A stretch of 64,000 bases of DNA from Reticulitermes speratus (lineage: Eukaryota; Arthropoda; Insecta; Blattodea; Rhinotermitidae), in contig JAJKFL010000042.1 of the NCBI GenBank assembly GCA_021186555.1, forward strand, positions 15,538,521 to 15,602,520, written 5' to 3'. Below are positions 52,842 through 64,000 of the stretch, piece after piece (the first letter of the stretch is position 1; the number at the start of each line of letters is the position of its first letter). Under the pieces are notes generated by a model, which saw only the letters and a list, made by a program, of their open reading frames with translations, was not told the origin of the DNA and did not search any database. Position numbers and translations under genes: made by a program.

Positions 52842-53354
52842 ACTCTTACCCAGTGATTTTAACTTGTAACATTCAATGAACAACTCCTAATCGAGACTCG
52901 CAATTTTGTACCAATTTACACGTTCTAACATTCACAACTGACGTTAACAGCACAGCAGTACCGACAAACCCAACCTACACGTCACCAGTGATTACCTCAC
53001 AATGCACCCTTCGGCATTCACTCACACCAAGATAATCTGTGAGTCACACAGCCAGACTATATCAGTGAGAAATTCCACTAGATGGCACCGATTTGTTGTC
53101 CACGTTGGGTATATTTCTGGCATCAATTTAAAAGTGCCCCATTGTCCAAATCACATGCTCCAAAACTGCCCCAAGCGAGTCGAATGTGTTCTACAAGTAC
53201 ATTAACCTTAACCCACGTATCACCTACTGAATAAAAACATTCGTAAGAGCAGCCTAACTCTATGAGCTCATCCAGTCACAAAATTTTGGGAATATTTGCA
53301 AAACAAATTTAATTAAATGTAACCAACGCCCATTTCTCCACATACATCCTTCAC

Positions 53355-53620
53355 CATAGGCATAACTTGGCTGATAATATTGGGCGGGAAGGGGGGGGGG
53401 GCAATATCGACCATGTGTATTAGAACTTTAATTTATGCAGGAGGCAAGTTAGAAAAAGGGGAAAATTTGCTTTGACCAGTCCTTAATATGCATACACCCC
53501 TTTCCCCCACTCACCCCATTTTTTTTATTTCTCCCCTTTCAACTCAATACCCAAAAAAACTATTCTTAGAAAAAATTTTGGAGGGAGGGCATTTGGTCCC
53601 CCCTCCCAGTTACACCTATC
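53355..53620. mobile_element. hAT-like MITE
   Basis: Ends CATAGGCATAACTTGG and (reverse complement) GATAGGTGTAACTGGG. Target duplication TCCTTCAC / TCCTTCAA, seven of eight. The interior contains a G-run and a C/T-rich stretch, like the elements at 4288 and 12636. Confidence 0.7.
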
Positions 53621-54059
53621 TCCTTCAATTTTAAGAACTATCTTAATGTCTTTGTCCTTCACATTTCATCACGTCAATACTCCACTATACGTAATTCTTC
53701 ATCTTTCAACCCTTGTCCATTTGCAAGTAGTGTTCCCATTATTTACTTGACTTCCTACATAAGATTCTCTGAATATTACTCCTGACAAAGCCAGGCAATC
53801 TGCACACAATGGGCCAGCTTGGGGGGTATGGGGAGTGTGCTGCTGCCTCATGCAACAGAAATGAAAATTCAACAAAAGTGATCTTTCCAAAATTAATGAT
53901 GCTTAGCGACAGCCATTGTTAATTACTCGCCCCAGGAGAAAAAAAAAGTTGCCATACCCATCAATCAAATCTCTCTACACTGTCATGACTGGACATTTCC
54001 AAGAGGCTGGGTAATCTCATCACAGTGTTCTCTCCGTCTTACACAATGGCATATACAAA

Positions 54060-54720
54060 AGTTCATCGAGTTCTTAACAATATCTATGCTGACCTTTTTT
54101 AATTGTTAGTGTTGTCTCTTTCACAGTAATCCCCTCTAAGTTTATGCAATGAGGCCAGCATTTCTGCCACTGCTGGAACTAACGTTTTGGAATTTCCTAT
54201 AGGATAGTCAGCACAACTGCTCCAGAATTTAAAGGTTACCGTGCAAAACAATGTGCTTGCAGTTGCAATTTCATTCTCAGAAGCAAGAAATCACAAGTAC
54301 ACAAGAAGGGTTGGGGACCTCACTCATGTTTTCACTGGCCAAAAACTGCTGCTGCTGATCATCCGTGAGCAACTGAGGCACAAACTTTCCAGAGATCTGG
54401 CGCATGTTGAAGCCGTCACAATTTACTGGCATGCTGCACATGAGACACCCAACCTGTCTGTGATCTTCAAAATGGTATTCATTGGTCTTCTTTAACAATT
54501 TGTTAACTCTCTCCACGTTTTCATCTCTGCCGCCTCAGGAAGGATGACCTTTATGCTTACAATCTTCACCTTAAGTTCCCCCATGTCTGAATCAAAGAAA
54601 CCAGTCAAATGTCTGTGTTCTCACCATAGCATTGTCAATGAAACTATCCAACCATTTCATGTGTTTCCGGTGCAGTTTCCCCTAAGTCAAAAGTAAAACT
54701 TAAAACAAATGTGCTGTTCC
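54060..54720 (-). mobile_element. mariner remnant
   Basis: A minus-strand frame around 54277-54420 reads NMRQISGKFVPQLLTDDQQQ, the mariner motif between the helix-turn-helix and catalytic domain. It is flanked by degenerate transposase sequence. No ends identified. Confidence 0.6.
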
Positions 54721-55319
54721 TTCAAACCAGCCACTAGAAAATCACAGATCACACTTAACACATACAATGGGAACATCTGTTGAGAAGCAGCACTGAGGGT
54801 TAAAGCTGTGAAACTCACTAGAATGACTTACAAGATAGCAATACTACGGCACCTACTTACAGACAGCTATACTTCTTGCCATTTTCAGTCATACCGTTGA
54901 GTTGAGGAACTTTTGGATACACTGTTGTGTGTGCTCCTCCAAATAAGGACATATTTGTTATCCATACGGAAGTTTTCCCAGTGATTAAACTTTACACATA
55001 ACTCTCCCTAGCAGCAGTGTAACAATCATAACAAGACATGGTAAATACATATATAGTGCATCCATGATTTGTCCCTGTGCAAGTTACGAATTGATCTGTT
55101 AGCAGTTCCAGCTTCATGACACTGCACTTCAGGCTCTTTTCTCATTCCCCCTTTGGATTCCTATTGGTAATACTGGCGAATAAGAATAACAGGTTTCAAC
55201 CAAGCACAACATGTATCAGCTAAATACAAGACACCTGAAGGCTGTAAAGTAATTTAAAAGGTAATCTACAACATGTATGACTAAGTGGAGTATCAGATAA
55301 AACCAAGTATGGGCTGACC

Positions 55320-55480
55320 TTGTTACAGAGTATATATAATATGTAGTATTTATTTACTAAATGGCTTGAAATAGCTGTGTCATTGATGCTTTGATAGTTC
55401 AAATTAATCAAAATTAATTAATGAGACACACAGCTACTTCAAGCCATTTAGTAAATAATATTATGTACACTATGTAACAA
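55320..55480. repeat. inverted repeat with 60-bp arms
   Basis: Left arm 55320-55385 and right arm about 55417-55480 share TTACTAAATGGCTTGAA in opposite orientation. It is the first of three neighbouring inverted repeats. Confidence 0.8.
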
Positions 55481-55499
55481 GATGAACTCATACAAAATA

Positions 55500-55599
55500 A
55501 TATGAAATGTAAAATATTATAAGTTAATGCTGGAACTTACTCTGTATTACATGCCGTGTAGTTCCAGCCTTAACTTATAATATTTCACATTTTATATCA
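55500..55599. repeat. inverted repeat with 40-bp arms
   Basis: Arms 55500-55540 and 55557-55599 share GAAATGTAAAATATTATAAG in opposite orientation, with a spacer of about 16 bases. It is the second of three neighbouring inverted repeats. Confidence 0.85.
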
Positions 55600-55826
55600 T
55601 TATGTGTATTATACATCTTTGAGAAAATCATATAAATTTTGACTTAATAAAGTTGATACATTCATGGGACACAATCCATAACAGATCAAAGACTACACTA
55701 AATGTTTGTATACGCAGATGAATGCTGCAACAATACAAGAACACAGAATTTTAACCATCCTCTATGATTTCATATATTTTTCAACTGTAAAAATCAATAT
55801 GATATGTATGTAATGCTTTTATAATG

Positions 55827-55993
55827 TAATTATAACTTAAAACCAACAATATTGCACTTATTTTATATATGTATATTGCAACCCTACATATGTTTCGGCT
55901 GTACTTCAGCCATCATCAGGGGTTTTCCTTGCAGCGTCCACTAACATACATATATAAAATAAGTGCAATATTGTTGGTTTTAAGTTATAATTA
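55827..55993. repeat. perfect 48-bp inverted repeat enclosing a hammerhead motif
   Basis: Arms 55827-55874 and 55946-55993 are exact reverse complements. The 71-base spacer is mostly the hammerhead motif. Perfect arms suggest a recent origin or gene conversion. No coding sequence is inside. Confidence 0.9.
55880..55924 (-). ncRNA. hammerhead ribozyme motif, type I, core intact
   Basis: Minus strand in order: AACCC, core CTGATGA (55913-55919), one unpaired T, stem II GGCTG/CAGCC with loop AAGTA, core GAAA (55893-55896), stem III CATATG, GTA, then GGGTT pairing with AACCC as stem I. Every conserved hammerhead core base is present. The predicted cut is after the A of GTA, between 55885 and 55884. 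Stem III is tiny and palindromic, as in Penelope-like retroelement hammerheads that are thought to act as dimers. It lies in the loop of a perfect 48-bp inverted repeat. Confidence 0.65.
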
Positions 55994-56048
55994 TCTCAAG
56001 CTTTGCACGGTATGTACAACTTTAAAGCTTTTATAATGTGTTATAATA

Positions 56049-56470
56049 GAGTAGAACCCCAGTATCCGCAGTTTCAGTTATCCGCGGCCCAAAAATATTA
56101 AATGGAAAATTCCAGAAATAAATGAGTCATAAGTTTCAAATTGCGCTCCATTCTGAGTAACATGGTAAAACCTTCCAGCTCCGTCACGCTCAGCACATGA
56201 CTCATCTCTCTTTGACCTCTGTACCCACGCTGGCCCGCTTTACTCGCATCCAGTTAGCCTCTAGCGTTCTCGCTGTCCGCATTCGTGGTGCCAGGATCAC
56301 TAGCCTAATGGTGGTAATGTCTTATTGTGCGTAATTTATCAATTAAACTTTATCATAGGTTTGTATGTAAACGAAAAACGACTTATATATAGGGTTCGCT
56401 ACTATCCACGGTTTCGGGCATCCGCGGTAGGTCTTGGAACGTATCACCCGCGGATACGGGGGGAGTACTG
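56049..56470. mobile_element. Tigger-like non-autonomous DNA element
   Basis: The right end (reverse complement) reads CAGTACTCCCCCCGTATCCG; the left end is GAGTAGAACCCCAGTATCCG. TA flanks both ends. Just inside the right end, on minus, is TTCCAAGACCTACCGCGGAT and CCGTGGATAGTAGCGAACCC, closely like recalled mammalian Tigger-family consensus sequence. 422 bp with no open frame. Confidence 0.75.
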
Positions 56471-56587
56471 TATGTTTATATATTAACCACCCTGCACTTA
56501 GAATTTAGCTGCTGAATGCTGTATTTAATGATTATTACAGATGTAGTCTGTTACATACTAGCAAGTTTTAAATTTGGTGTATGGACT

Positions 56588-56625
56588 CCCTGACGATGGC
56601 ATAGATGTGATAAAACATGTAAAAG
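56588..56625 (+). ncRNA. decayed hammerhead-like motif
   Basis: CTGACGA, then TGGCAT..ATGTGAT, AAAAC and ATGTA. It keeps the order of parts, but GAAA is AAAA and stem II is poor. Confidence 0.3.
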
Positions 56626-57536
56626 TAGTGAAAGACCATACTTTTAAAGATGTTTGTAACTTGCGCATTGTGTTTGTTTTATAAATGCTTATTAAACAAA
56701 ATGCATGGAATGAATAAATTCAATATATTTAACCTGTTCCTTGTTTAAAATGACATGCAGCCTACCTTAATTTTCATAACTGTTTGCCTCATGTACAATT
56801 TGAGTTTGAGATTCCTGCTCTAACCACGTACAGTGAAGGAATAAATGACATCACAAAAGTACAACAGCTGTACTGTTAATGATATTCACAGACTTTATTA
56901 TGTCAGATACTTCTAACTTTTAATTGGAAATGAGTGCTAGTGCTCTGCTCATGTGAAATATTAACTTAATGTTTGTTTCTACCAACATTTCATTGTGATA
57001 CTTACAGTATTTGAATATAAATGTGTTCACACAGGCAAGGTTATGCAGTAAACATACACCACCCAAACTTGTGCATGTGTGGTGGACACTGGCATCAGTT
57101 TTCATACTGCTTACCAGAATGGAAACTTTAATGTGTGAATGCATTAGACACACCTTGTCAGCTTTAAAATATAAAACAAATTTCCACTTACAGGAATTAA
57201 CTCAGAACACATGCTTTGGTAATCCAGTTTCATCTAGTTTAATTCTGTCATCTGTTTGTACTTCCCTGCTCTTGCAGCAATACACAAATAACACACCACA
57301 ATGGAAAACAAAAAGATATACAGAATACACACTTGTTCTTCCTAGATATCAAGAAAGTATGTGCAAACACAGTTCTAGTATGGTACTATCAACACAAGAT
57401 AGTCAGAAATGTAGTTCAGTTGTTCACTGCATTAAAAAAAAACACCCACTAAGAAGAGAGTTCCAGACCATTAGCAACCTCAGGTACCATCAGTATCAAA
57501 CAGCAGTTATATAAAAACATTTTAAGACAAGTTTTA

Positions 57537-57558
57537 GGGGGGGGGGGGGGGGGGGGGG
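57537..57558. repeat. run of 22 G
   Basis: Uninterrupted G homopolymer. Such runs are prone to length error in assemblies. A 16-G run is at 1344-1359. Confidence 0.9.
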
Positions 57559-58759
57559 AAAGATCTGTTACGTACACCAGAGAAGACTATGATTTTTTAG
57601 GCCTGACAGTGTATCCCACCACTTACATGACCAATTCCTCCTTGTTTTAGTGAAGGTATTTCACACAGCATAAAACCAATGTGGTATAAATAAATACAAT
57701 ATACTACTTTCCAATCTGACAGTAAGAAAGACACTGCTCATCTTTTAACAAGATGTAACGAAAATGCCACACAGTATATACACCGTTACCTAGTATCGTT
57801 TTACTTCCTATAAAGTCCCTTAAATTTCCAGAGGGACATGTAGCTTTAATAACTAGCTATAGGTTGTGTCAGTTGGCATAATGTAAGTACCCTACTGAAC
57901 CATCCTTTATATTTTTATTAGTACCTGTTCACAAGCAAAGTACTGAAGATGAGTAATTTTCATACTTCCAAACCTCACGGTGAAGGCAGCAAATTAAAAT
58001 TATGCTGCAAAAAAAATAATTTTTTTACCTTCAACATTATAATAACAAAAATTAAACATGGGATGAAGTCATGCATGCATATATTGTATCAACTTTAATA
58101 CTTCACGTGAAAATATACGAGACCTACCTAACATGATTATTACAGGCTGTACAATGCAGTATACAGGACACGACGGCAAAATACGACTACACAACATATG
58201 ACACATGGACTGAAATTGACACAATAAGCTACAGCCTAAATGACACAGAAAACAAATCTGGATGGCAACATAAGTACAGCCTGTAATGAGTTCATGTCTG
58301 GTGCCAGTAATGTAAAATTACACTGACAGGTTATGGGCATTTTCAATTAATGACTACAATACTATAAAAATACAGTAGTGTTCTAATGCAACTGTTCATA
58401 ATAAAATGAAGTTTTGTCCAATTAGTTCATATTTTTAATAAATGTCCTTTTATCTGAACTATCACTGAGATCTTGTCCACAGCATCCTGGAAGGACAGAT
58501 GCTATCTTCTCTTAGACACAAAAAATACAAAGTCTCCTGCAATGCCTGAAAGCCTTCCCTTGCTTCACCGCATGGTTCAGCTCACATATAGATAAAATTG
58601 AATCTGAAACACAAACACACAACATTCAATAGCAGAGCCCAGAATGCTGTCATACACCTGAATCTACATCCTTAAATTTTAATGTTACACAGCTTTTCTT
58701 TCTAGGCCATTCACTCTGACAAAATTAAAGTGTATGCATCAGCCAATCAATACATATCC
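57559..58759. other. no gene recognised
   Basis: AT-rich sequence with no long frame and no splice-supported exon. Confidence 0.45.
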
Positions 58760-58924
58760 CAGAGGTCCACAAATTTTCCAAAAATCTAAAAGCCACTTCA
58801 AAATTTCATGTGCCACAAGACTGACATGAAGCAAGTTTTATACTGAGGACCCACAAATATTAGGTGCCACCACATAAAATTTAGTTGCCAGGGCAACCCA
58901 CAGTCCAGGATTTCCGCACCCCTG
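58760..58924. mobile_element. hAT-like MITE, 165 bp
   Basis: Ends CAGAGGTCCACAAATTTTCC and (reverse complement) CAGGGGTGCGGAAATCC. Flanks ACATATCC and ATACATCC match at six of eight. Confidence 0.6.
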
Positions 58925-60710
<1,786 letters not shown>

Positions 60711-61687
60711 TCAAACATTCCTTTACAAAATCAACATCCATTCACAACAAAATTAACATAAAATCCAAAGATTTATAGTACTTGAAAACAAACATCATCC
60801 TGCATTACATTGCAAACTGTCCATTTTACTTATGCAGGCTGTTCTGAGGCAAAGAGGAAATACAAGGTACTTCAGTGTATATTTTATGTACATATAAAGC
60901 AATAACATGTGATATAATCAATATATATGTACAGGAATCATAATAATAAATTTCTGACTACACTTGGCATAAACAATAAATTGAAACACAATCTACAGAA
61001 AGTAGCACTTTTTATAAAGATTATGTAAATTTCTCTCAGACCTTTTCAGTGTCTGAATAAAAATGAATGAGCAATATTTATTTTATAATACATTCTATTC
61101 ACTATTTTGTATCATCATCTTTGTTGATACAGTGGATAACCATGCTACATTACATGTTTCAAACAAGCTGGAATCCAAGTCTGTGCAAGGCCTCTGCATC
61201 TCCTTCAATTAACAATCTTCATATTATCAAAGAAGACAACTTTATTACAGTTCTCTAATCAGATGTAAAGGATATACTTTCCTTGGCACATGTTCTGAAG
61301 CATAAAGAGAGAAATTTCTAGTTTTTAATACAGTGCCATTTTACAGTTTATCAGAAACAATAAAAAAATCATGATGTAACATACTAAACACAAGTGTGCA
61401 GACTAAATTCATCTGCTTCCAGAGGGGGTCCAGTGATATGGTCTTCTGAAGATCATAAGAAATAAGGCACAAAATAGATTGACCAGATGAATGATAATCA
61501 GATTCTCAAGGACTTTCCTCCATTACAGTAATTTGCTTTGCAAATAATTCAGCATTCATGAAACAAATCATTTCAATATATCATAAATACAGAATAACAA
61601 AAACATAACATGGGTGAACACAAAGAAACAGTGTAAAAATATAAACAAAGAAAAAAATTACTTTCTATAATGTAAAATGTATTTCAC

Positions 61688-61847
61688 CCGCATCATTTCT
61701 AATAAAAATGGTACTGCCATCTGATAACACAACAGCAATGGCAGTACAGGATGAAGAAATTATAACCACAGTAATAAAGCTGTCTTCTTTGTGAACATAT
61801 GACAAAATTCTGAATATATGATGCCAATCTTCCTGCTCCATCCAAAG
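61688..61847 (-). CDS. internal exon of the same unidentified gene
   Basis: Acceptor TTGCAG; donor GTGAAA at GCGG|GTGAAA. It reads LWMEQEDWHHIFRILSYVHK, EDSFITVVIISSSCTAIAVV and LSDGSTIFIRNDA, ending in phase 1, which is exactly what exon 60550-60664 needs. If that donor is skipped, the frame runs eight more codons to TAG, so a shorter isoform is possible. The second half resembles a beta-propeller blade (AVVLSDGSTIFI), but I cannot name the family. Confidence 0.6.
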
Positions 61848-62001
61848 CTGCAAGGTAACAGTACAACAGGTACATTATTTAAAAAGAAGTTCAAACTCAG
61901 TTCAAAGTAAGCCCCCCATATCACTCACAGAGGCTGAAACAAGGACATGTGTATCATGTATCACAATTTTAAAGCAAAAAAAGAAAATGGAAATTACGTA
62001 C

Positions 62002-62145
62002 AAAATTAAGAACTTTCATGTGGTAGACAACAATTCTAATTATGCTTCCTATATATGGAAGCTTTAAATTGGCAATATCAGGAACTGGTTTCACCCAAGA
62101 ACACATGGAACTTTTCACAAACCAATATCTCACAATGTAAGACAT
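62002..62145 (-). CDS. possible upstream exon of the unidentified gene
   Basis: An open frame starting at an ATG (MSYIVRYWFVKSSMCSWVKP) and ending VVYHMKVLNF before a GTACGT donor in phase 0, the phase that exon 61688-61847 accepts. There is no convincing acceptor; GTGAG at about 62127 is the nearest and lacks a pyrimidine tract. It could be a first exon or chance. Confidence 0.25.
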
Positions 62146-62374
62146 TTATCTACTTTGGGGAAACCTTTTCATCATGCCAAACATGTAAGTTCAAAGAATC
62201 AACATGATTTACAAACCACTGTTACCTCCATCCAGCGATACTAACATTCAACAACATGCAGAAACTGTGTTACAAATACCAAGCACCCTCAAAGTGTTTA
62301 TCCCAAACTGTTGTCTGGAAGCTATTAACACAGTACAATACTAAGATGCATCACGTGTCTCTCTCTCCCTATTT

Positions 62375-62575
62375 CTGTAAGTGGAAGCCTTTACCCCCCA
62401 GTAAATACTCCTGGTACTCATTTCTGTAAGAGGCTGAGTCGACCCCAGGGCCACAGTGCAACCGAAAGGATTATGTCAAGGAAAAATTCCAAAGACACCA
62501 TCGGGAATCGAACCCACAACCTTCCAGCTTGTAGCACAGTGCCTCAACCAACTGCGCCACCGCGTGCTCCAAGGT
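62375..62575 (-). mobile_element. tRNA-derived SINE
   Basis: The minus-strand head GGTGGCGCAGTTGGTTGAGG (A box) and GTGGGTTCGATTCCCG (B box) is followed by a body distantly like family B (GTAAATACTCCTGGTACTCA on plus). The A and B boxes are close to tRNA consensus, but no aminoacyl stem closes, so it is not a tRNA gene. Confidence 0.75.
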
Positions 62576-62709
62576 CTCTTAGTTGAGTTTAATTATTAAT
62601 ATTTAAAGAGATAAAATGTAAGTGTAAAACTATGGTTCAAAATCAGAACTGTTTAATGCACAGTTGGTACATAATAAAAATCTCTTCTAAACAAAGACAT
62701 GCTATGCAT

Positions 62710-62746
<37 letters not shown>
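62710..62746. repeat. (TAA)n microsatellite
   Basis: About 12 TAA units. Confidence 0.95.
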
Positions 62747-62747
<1 letters not shown>

Positions 62748-63196
62748 CATGGTTGTATTTTCCCAGCAAATATGTTCCCTGTAACATCCCTAAATCCACC
62801 TGCCAATAAAAAATACATCTGTTCATTTTTCATCAGAACAGCCCCAAAACCAAATTTTTATTACTGACTATCTTATGGCTAACTAAGTACTCTTCTATAA
62901 ATAATTCTCATATTATCAAATACATACTACACAAGACGAAGTGACTTAATGCCCAATAATAATGATATGTGTATGCAAAGCTGTTACAGCAACTGAGAGC
63001 TGTGCTCACAAAAATATATTATATGACAATGCACACTGTACATAAACTTAGGCGAATTTCTGTGAGCAGTACATAAATCATTCAATTATGTAATGACAGT
63101 TTTGAACACAGTTTATGCATGTTGTTCAGCCGCAGACAAATTAAGCATGTAAATTTCTTGACGTAATGACATAAATCCAGCTAAAAGCCTATACAT

Positions 63197-63642
63197 CAGG
63201 CCTGCTCAACCTGTAGCTCGTGGGCAACACGTTACATGTGACACAGTGTAATGCTGTCCATGGAGACATTTGAAATGAGAAAACGTCTTTCAACCCCTTC
63301 CCTGGCAAAGCCGAGACAGAACACCAAAGCAATTTTGAGATCTTGTGAACTGTTTACTTATGGAGCCATACACTACATTACCAATTCATTTTAAAAAGTG
63401 CTAAAATAGGAGCACCCTAGCCTAAGCAGTGACCTTCATTGTTTTATTAATTTTTCCTATTATAATCAGAAGTTTACATTTCTAATTGCACACAATTTAT
63501 AGAAAAATACGCAGGTAAAATTATATACATAATTATACACATAGTTATTCATTCTTAACATGTATTGAATTTCATGTTAACCACACGCACACCAAATTTT
63601 TGCCAAAGTTGCCCACACCACATAAAAGGCTGAGTAGGCCTG
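63197..63642. mobile_element. hAT-like MITE, 446 bp
   Basis: Ends CAGGCCTGCTCAACCTGTAG and (reverse complement) CAGGCCTACTCAGCC. Flanks CTATACAT and TTATAAAT match at six of eight. No coding capacity. Confidence 0.65.
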
Positions 63643-64000
63643 TTATAAATAACTACTCCCCAGAAAACTGTATTTCATATAAGGTATTGACAGAGTTTAT
63701 CACGCAAGCAACAATCACATACAAACATTTTGTATTCAATTCTTTGTTTCGTCTAGAAACTTTTAGTAGTGATAAACTAGGAAATTCAGATTCCATGAAA
63801 TTCCTGCAATTATAAATTTTAAAAGTCTTTACAAAATGTTTATTGACTCTCATTTCTTACAACTGTCTTATGCAAGTACGGAGTTACAGAAACAAAATAC
63901 AGGCCAGAAACAGAATTTACTATAAATATTTGTACATTTCATTTAACAGCCAATAATTACAGATTTCCAAGTGAGATTCATTAATTTTCATAGATGTGCA

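Noticed and set aside
54241..54495. Plus-strand 84-codon frame
   Set aside because: Complement of a mariner transposase fragment.
57011..57514. 167-codon plus-strand open frame, the longest Met-initiated frame in 53-60 kb
   Set aside because: No recognisable domain, composition like translated AT-rich spacer, no splice or start context, and the opposite strand is also open over part of it. It could be an orphan gene, but nothing supports that.
62490..62570. tRNA gene on the minus strand
   Set aside because: Close to tRNA in the box regions, but it lacks a paired acceptor stem and continues into a SINE body.

Overview
The window is animal nuclear DNA, almost certainly insect and probably Blattodea (cockroach or termite). 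Genes have spliced exons with GT..AG introns of up to 6 kb. There are no bacterial-style operons. Most of the sequence is intron or intergenic DNA packed with tRNA-derived SINEs, RTE- and CR1-like LINE fragments, mariner, pogo/Tigger and hAT-like DNA elements, and microsatellites. The Blattodea call rests on recalled resemblance of the SINE families to repeats common in cockroach and termite genomes; it is an inference.

Layout. 1-20 kb: no host gene recognised; mainly SINEs, a mariner copy with both ends (7498-8807), a second mariner remnant (18.4-19.3 kb), pogo-like and hAT-like short elements, and LINE ends. 20-27 kb: AT-rich and poor in CpG, with an imperfect 370-bp tandem duplication (23.7-24.5 kb, possibly an assembly artefact) and one candidate minus-strand terminal exon (24985-25120). 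27.1-43.7 kb: a complete seven-exon GDP-mannose 4,6-dehydratase gene (Gmd) on the minus strand, 362 codons. 43.7-44.2 kb: a 555-bp shared upstream region. 44.2-47.4 kb: a complete four-exon gene for the spliceosomal protein SmD1 on the plus strand, 119 codons. 47.9-49.5 kb: a decayed RTE LINE and a 700-bp pogo-like element that still carries a helix-turn-helix DNA-binding domain. 51.4-52.8 kb: a complete three-exon gene on the minus strand for a small coiled-coil tail-anchored protein resembling CCDC167, 98 codons. 53-60 kb: repeats. 60.5-62.1 kb: two or three exons of an unidentified minus-strand gene.

The host genes do not form a pathway. Gmd starts de novo GDP-fucose synthesis in the cytosol, SmD1 is part of the Sm ring of spliceosomal snRNPs, and the CCDC167-like protein is a predicted membrane protein. 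Gmd and SmD1 probably share a divergent promoter.

The most unusual structure is a scattered set of about a dozen short sequences with a type-I hammerhead ribozyme layout: a CTGATGA core, a hairpin, GAAA, then a tiny palindromic stem III (ACATGT or ACATATGT) ending in GTA. Stem II differs in sequence from copy to copy but keeps its pairing, which is direct covariation evidence. Several copies sit in the loop or arms of long inverted repeats, one of them a perfect 48-bp repeat. Hammerheads of this kind are known from Penelope-like retroelements and retrozymes. No reverse transcriptase of that class is visible here, so these look like a non-autonomous, fold-back family of ribozyme-bearing repeats.
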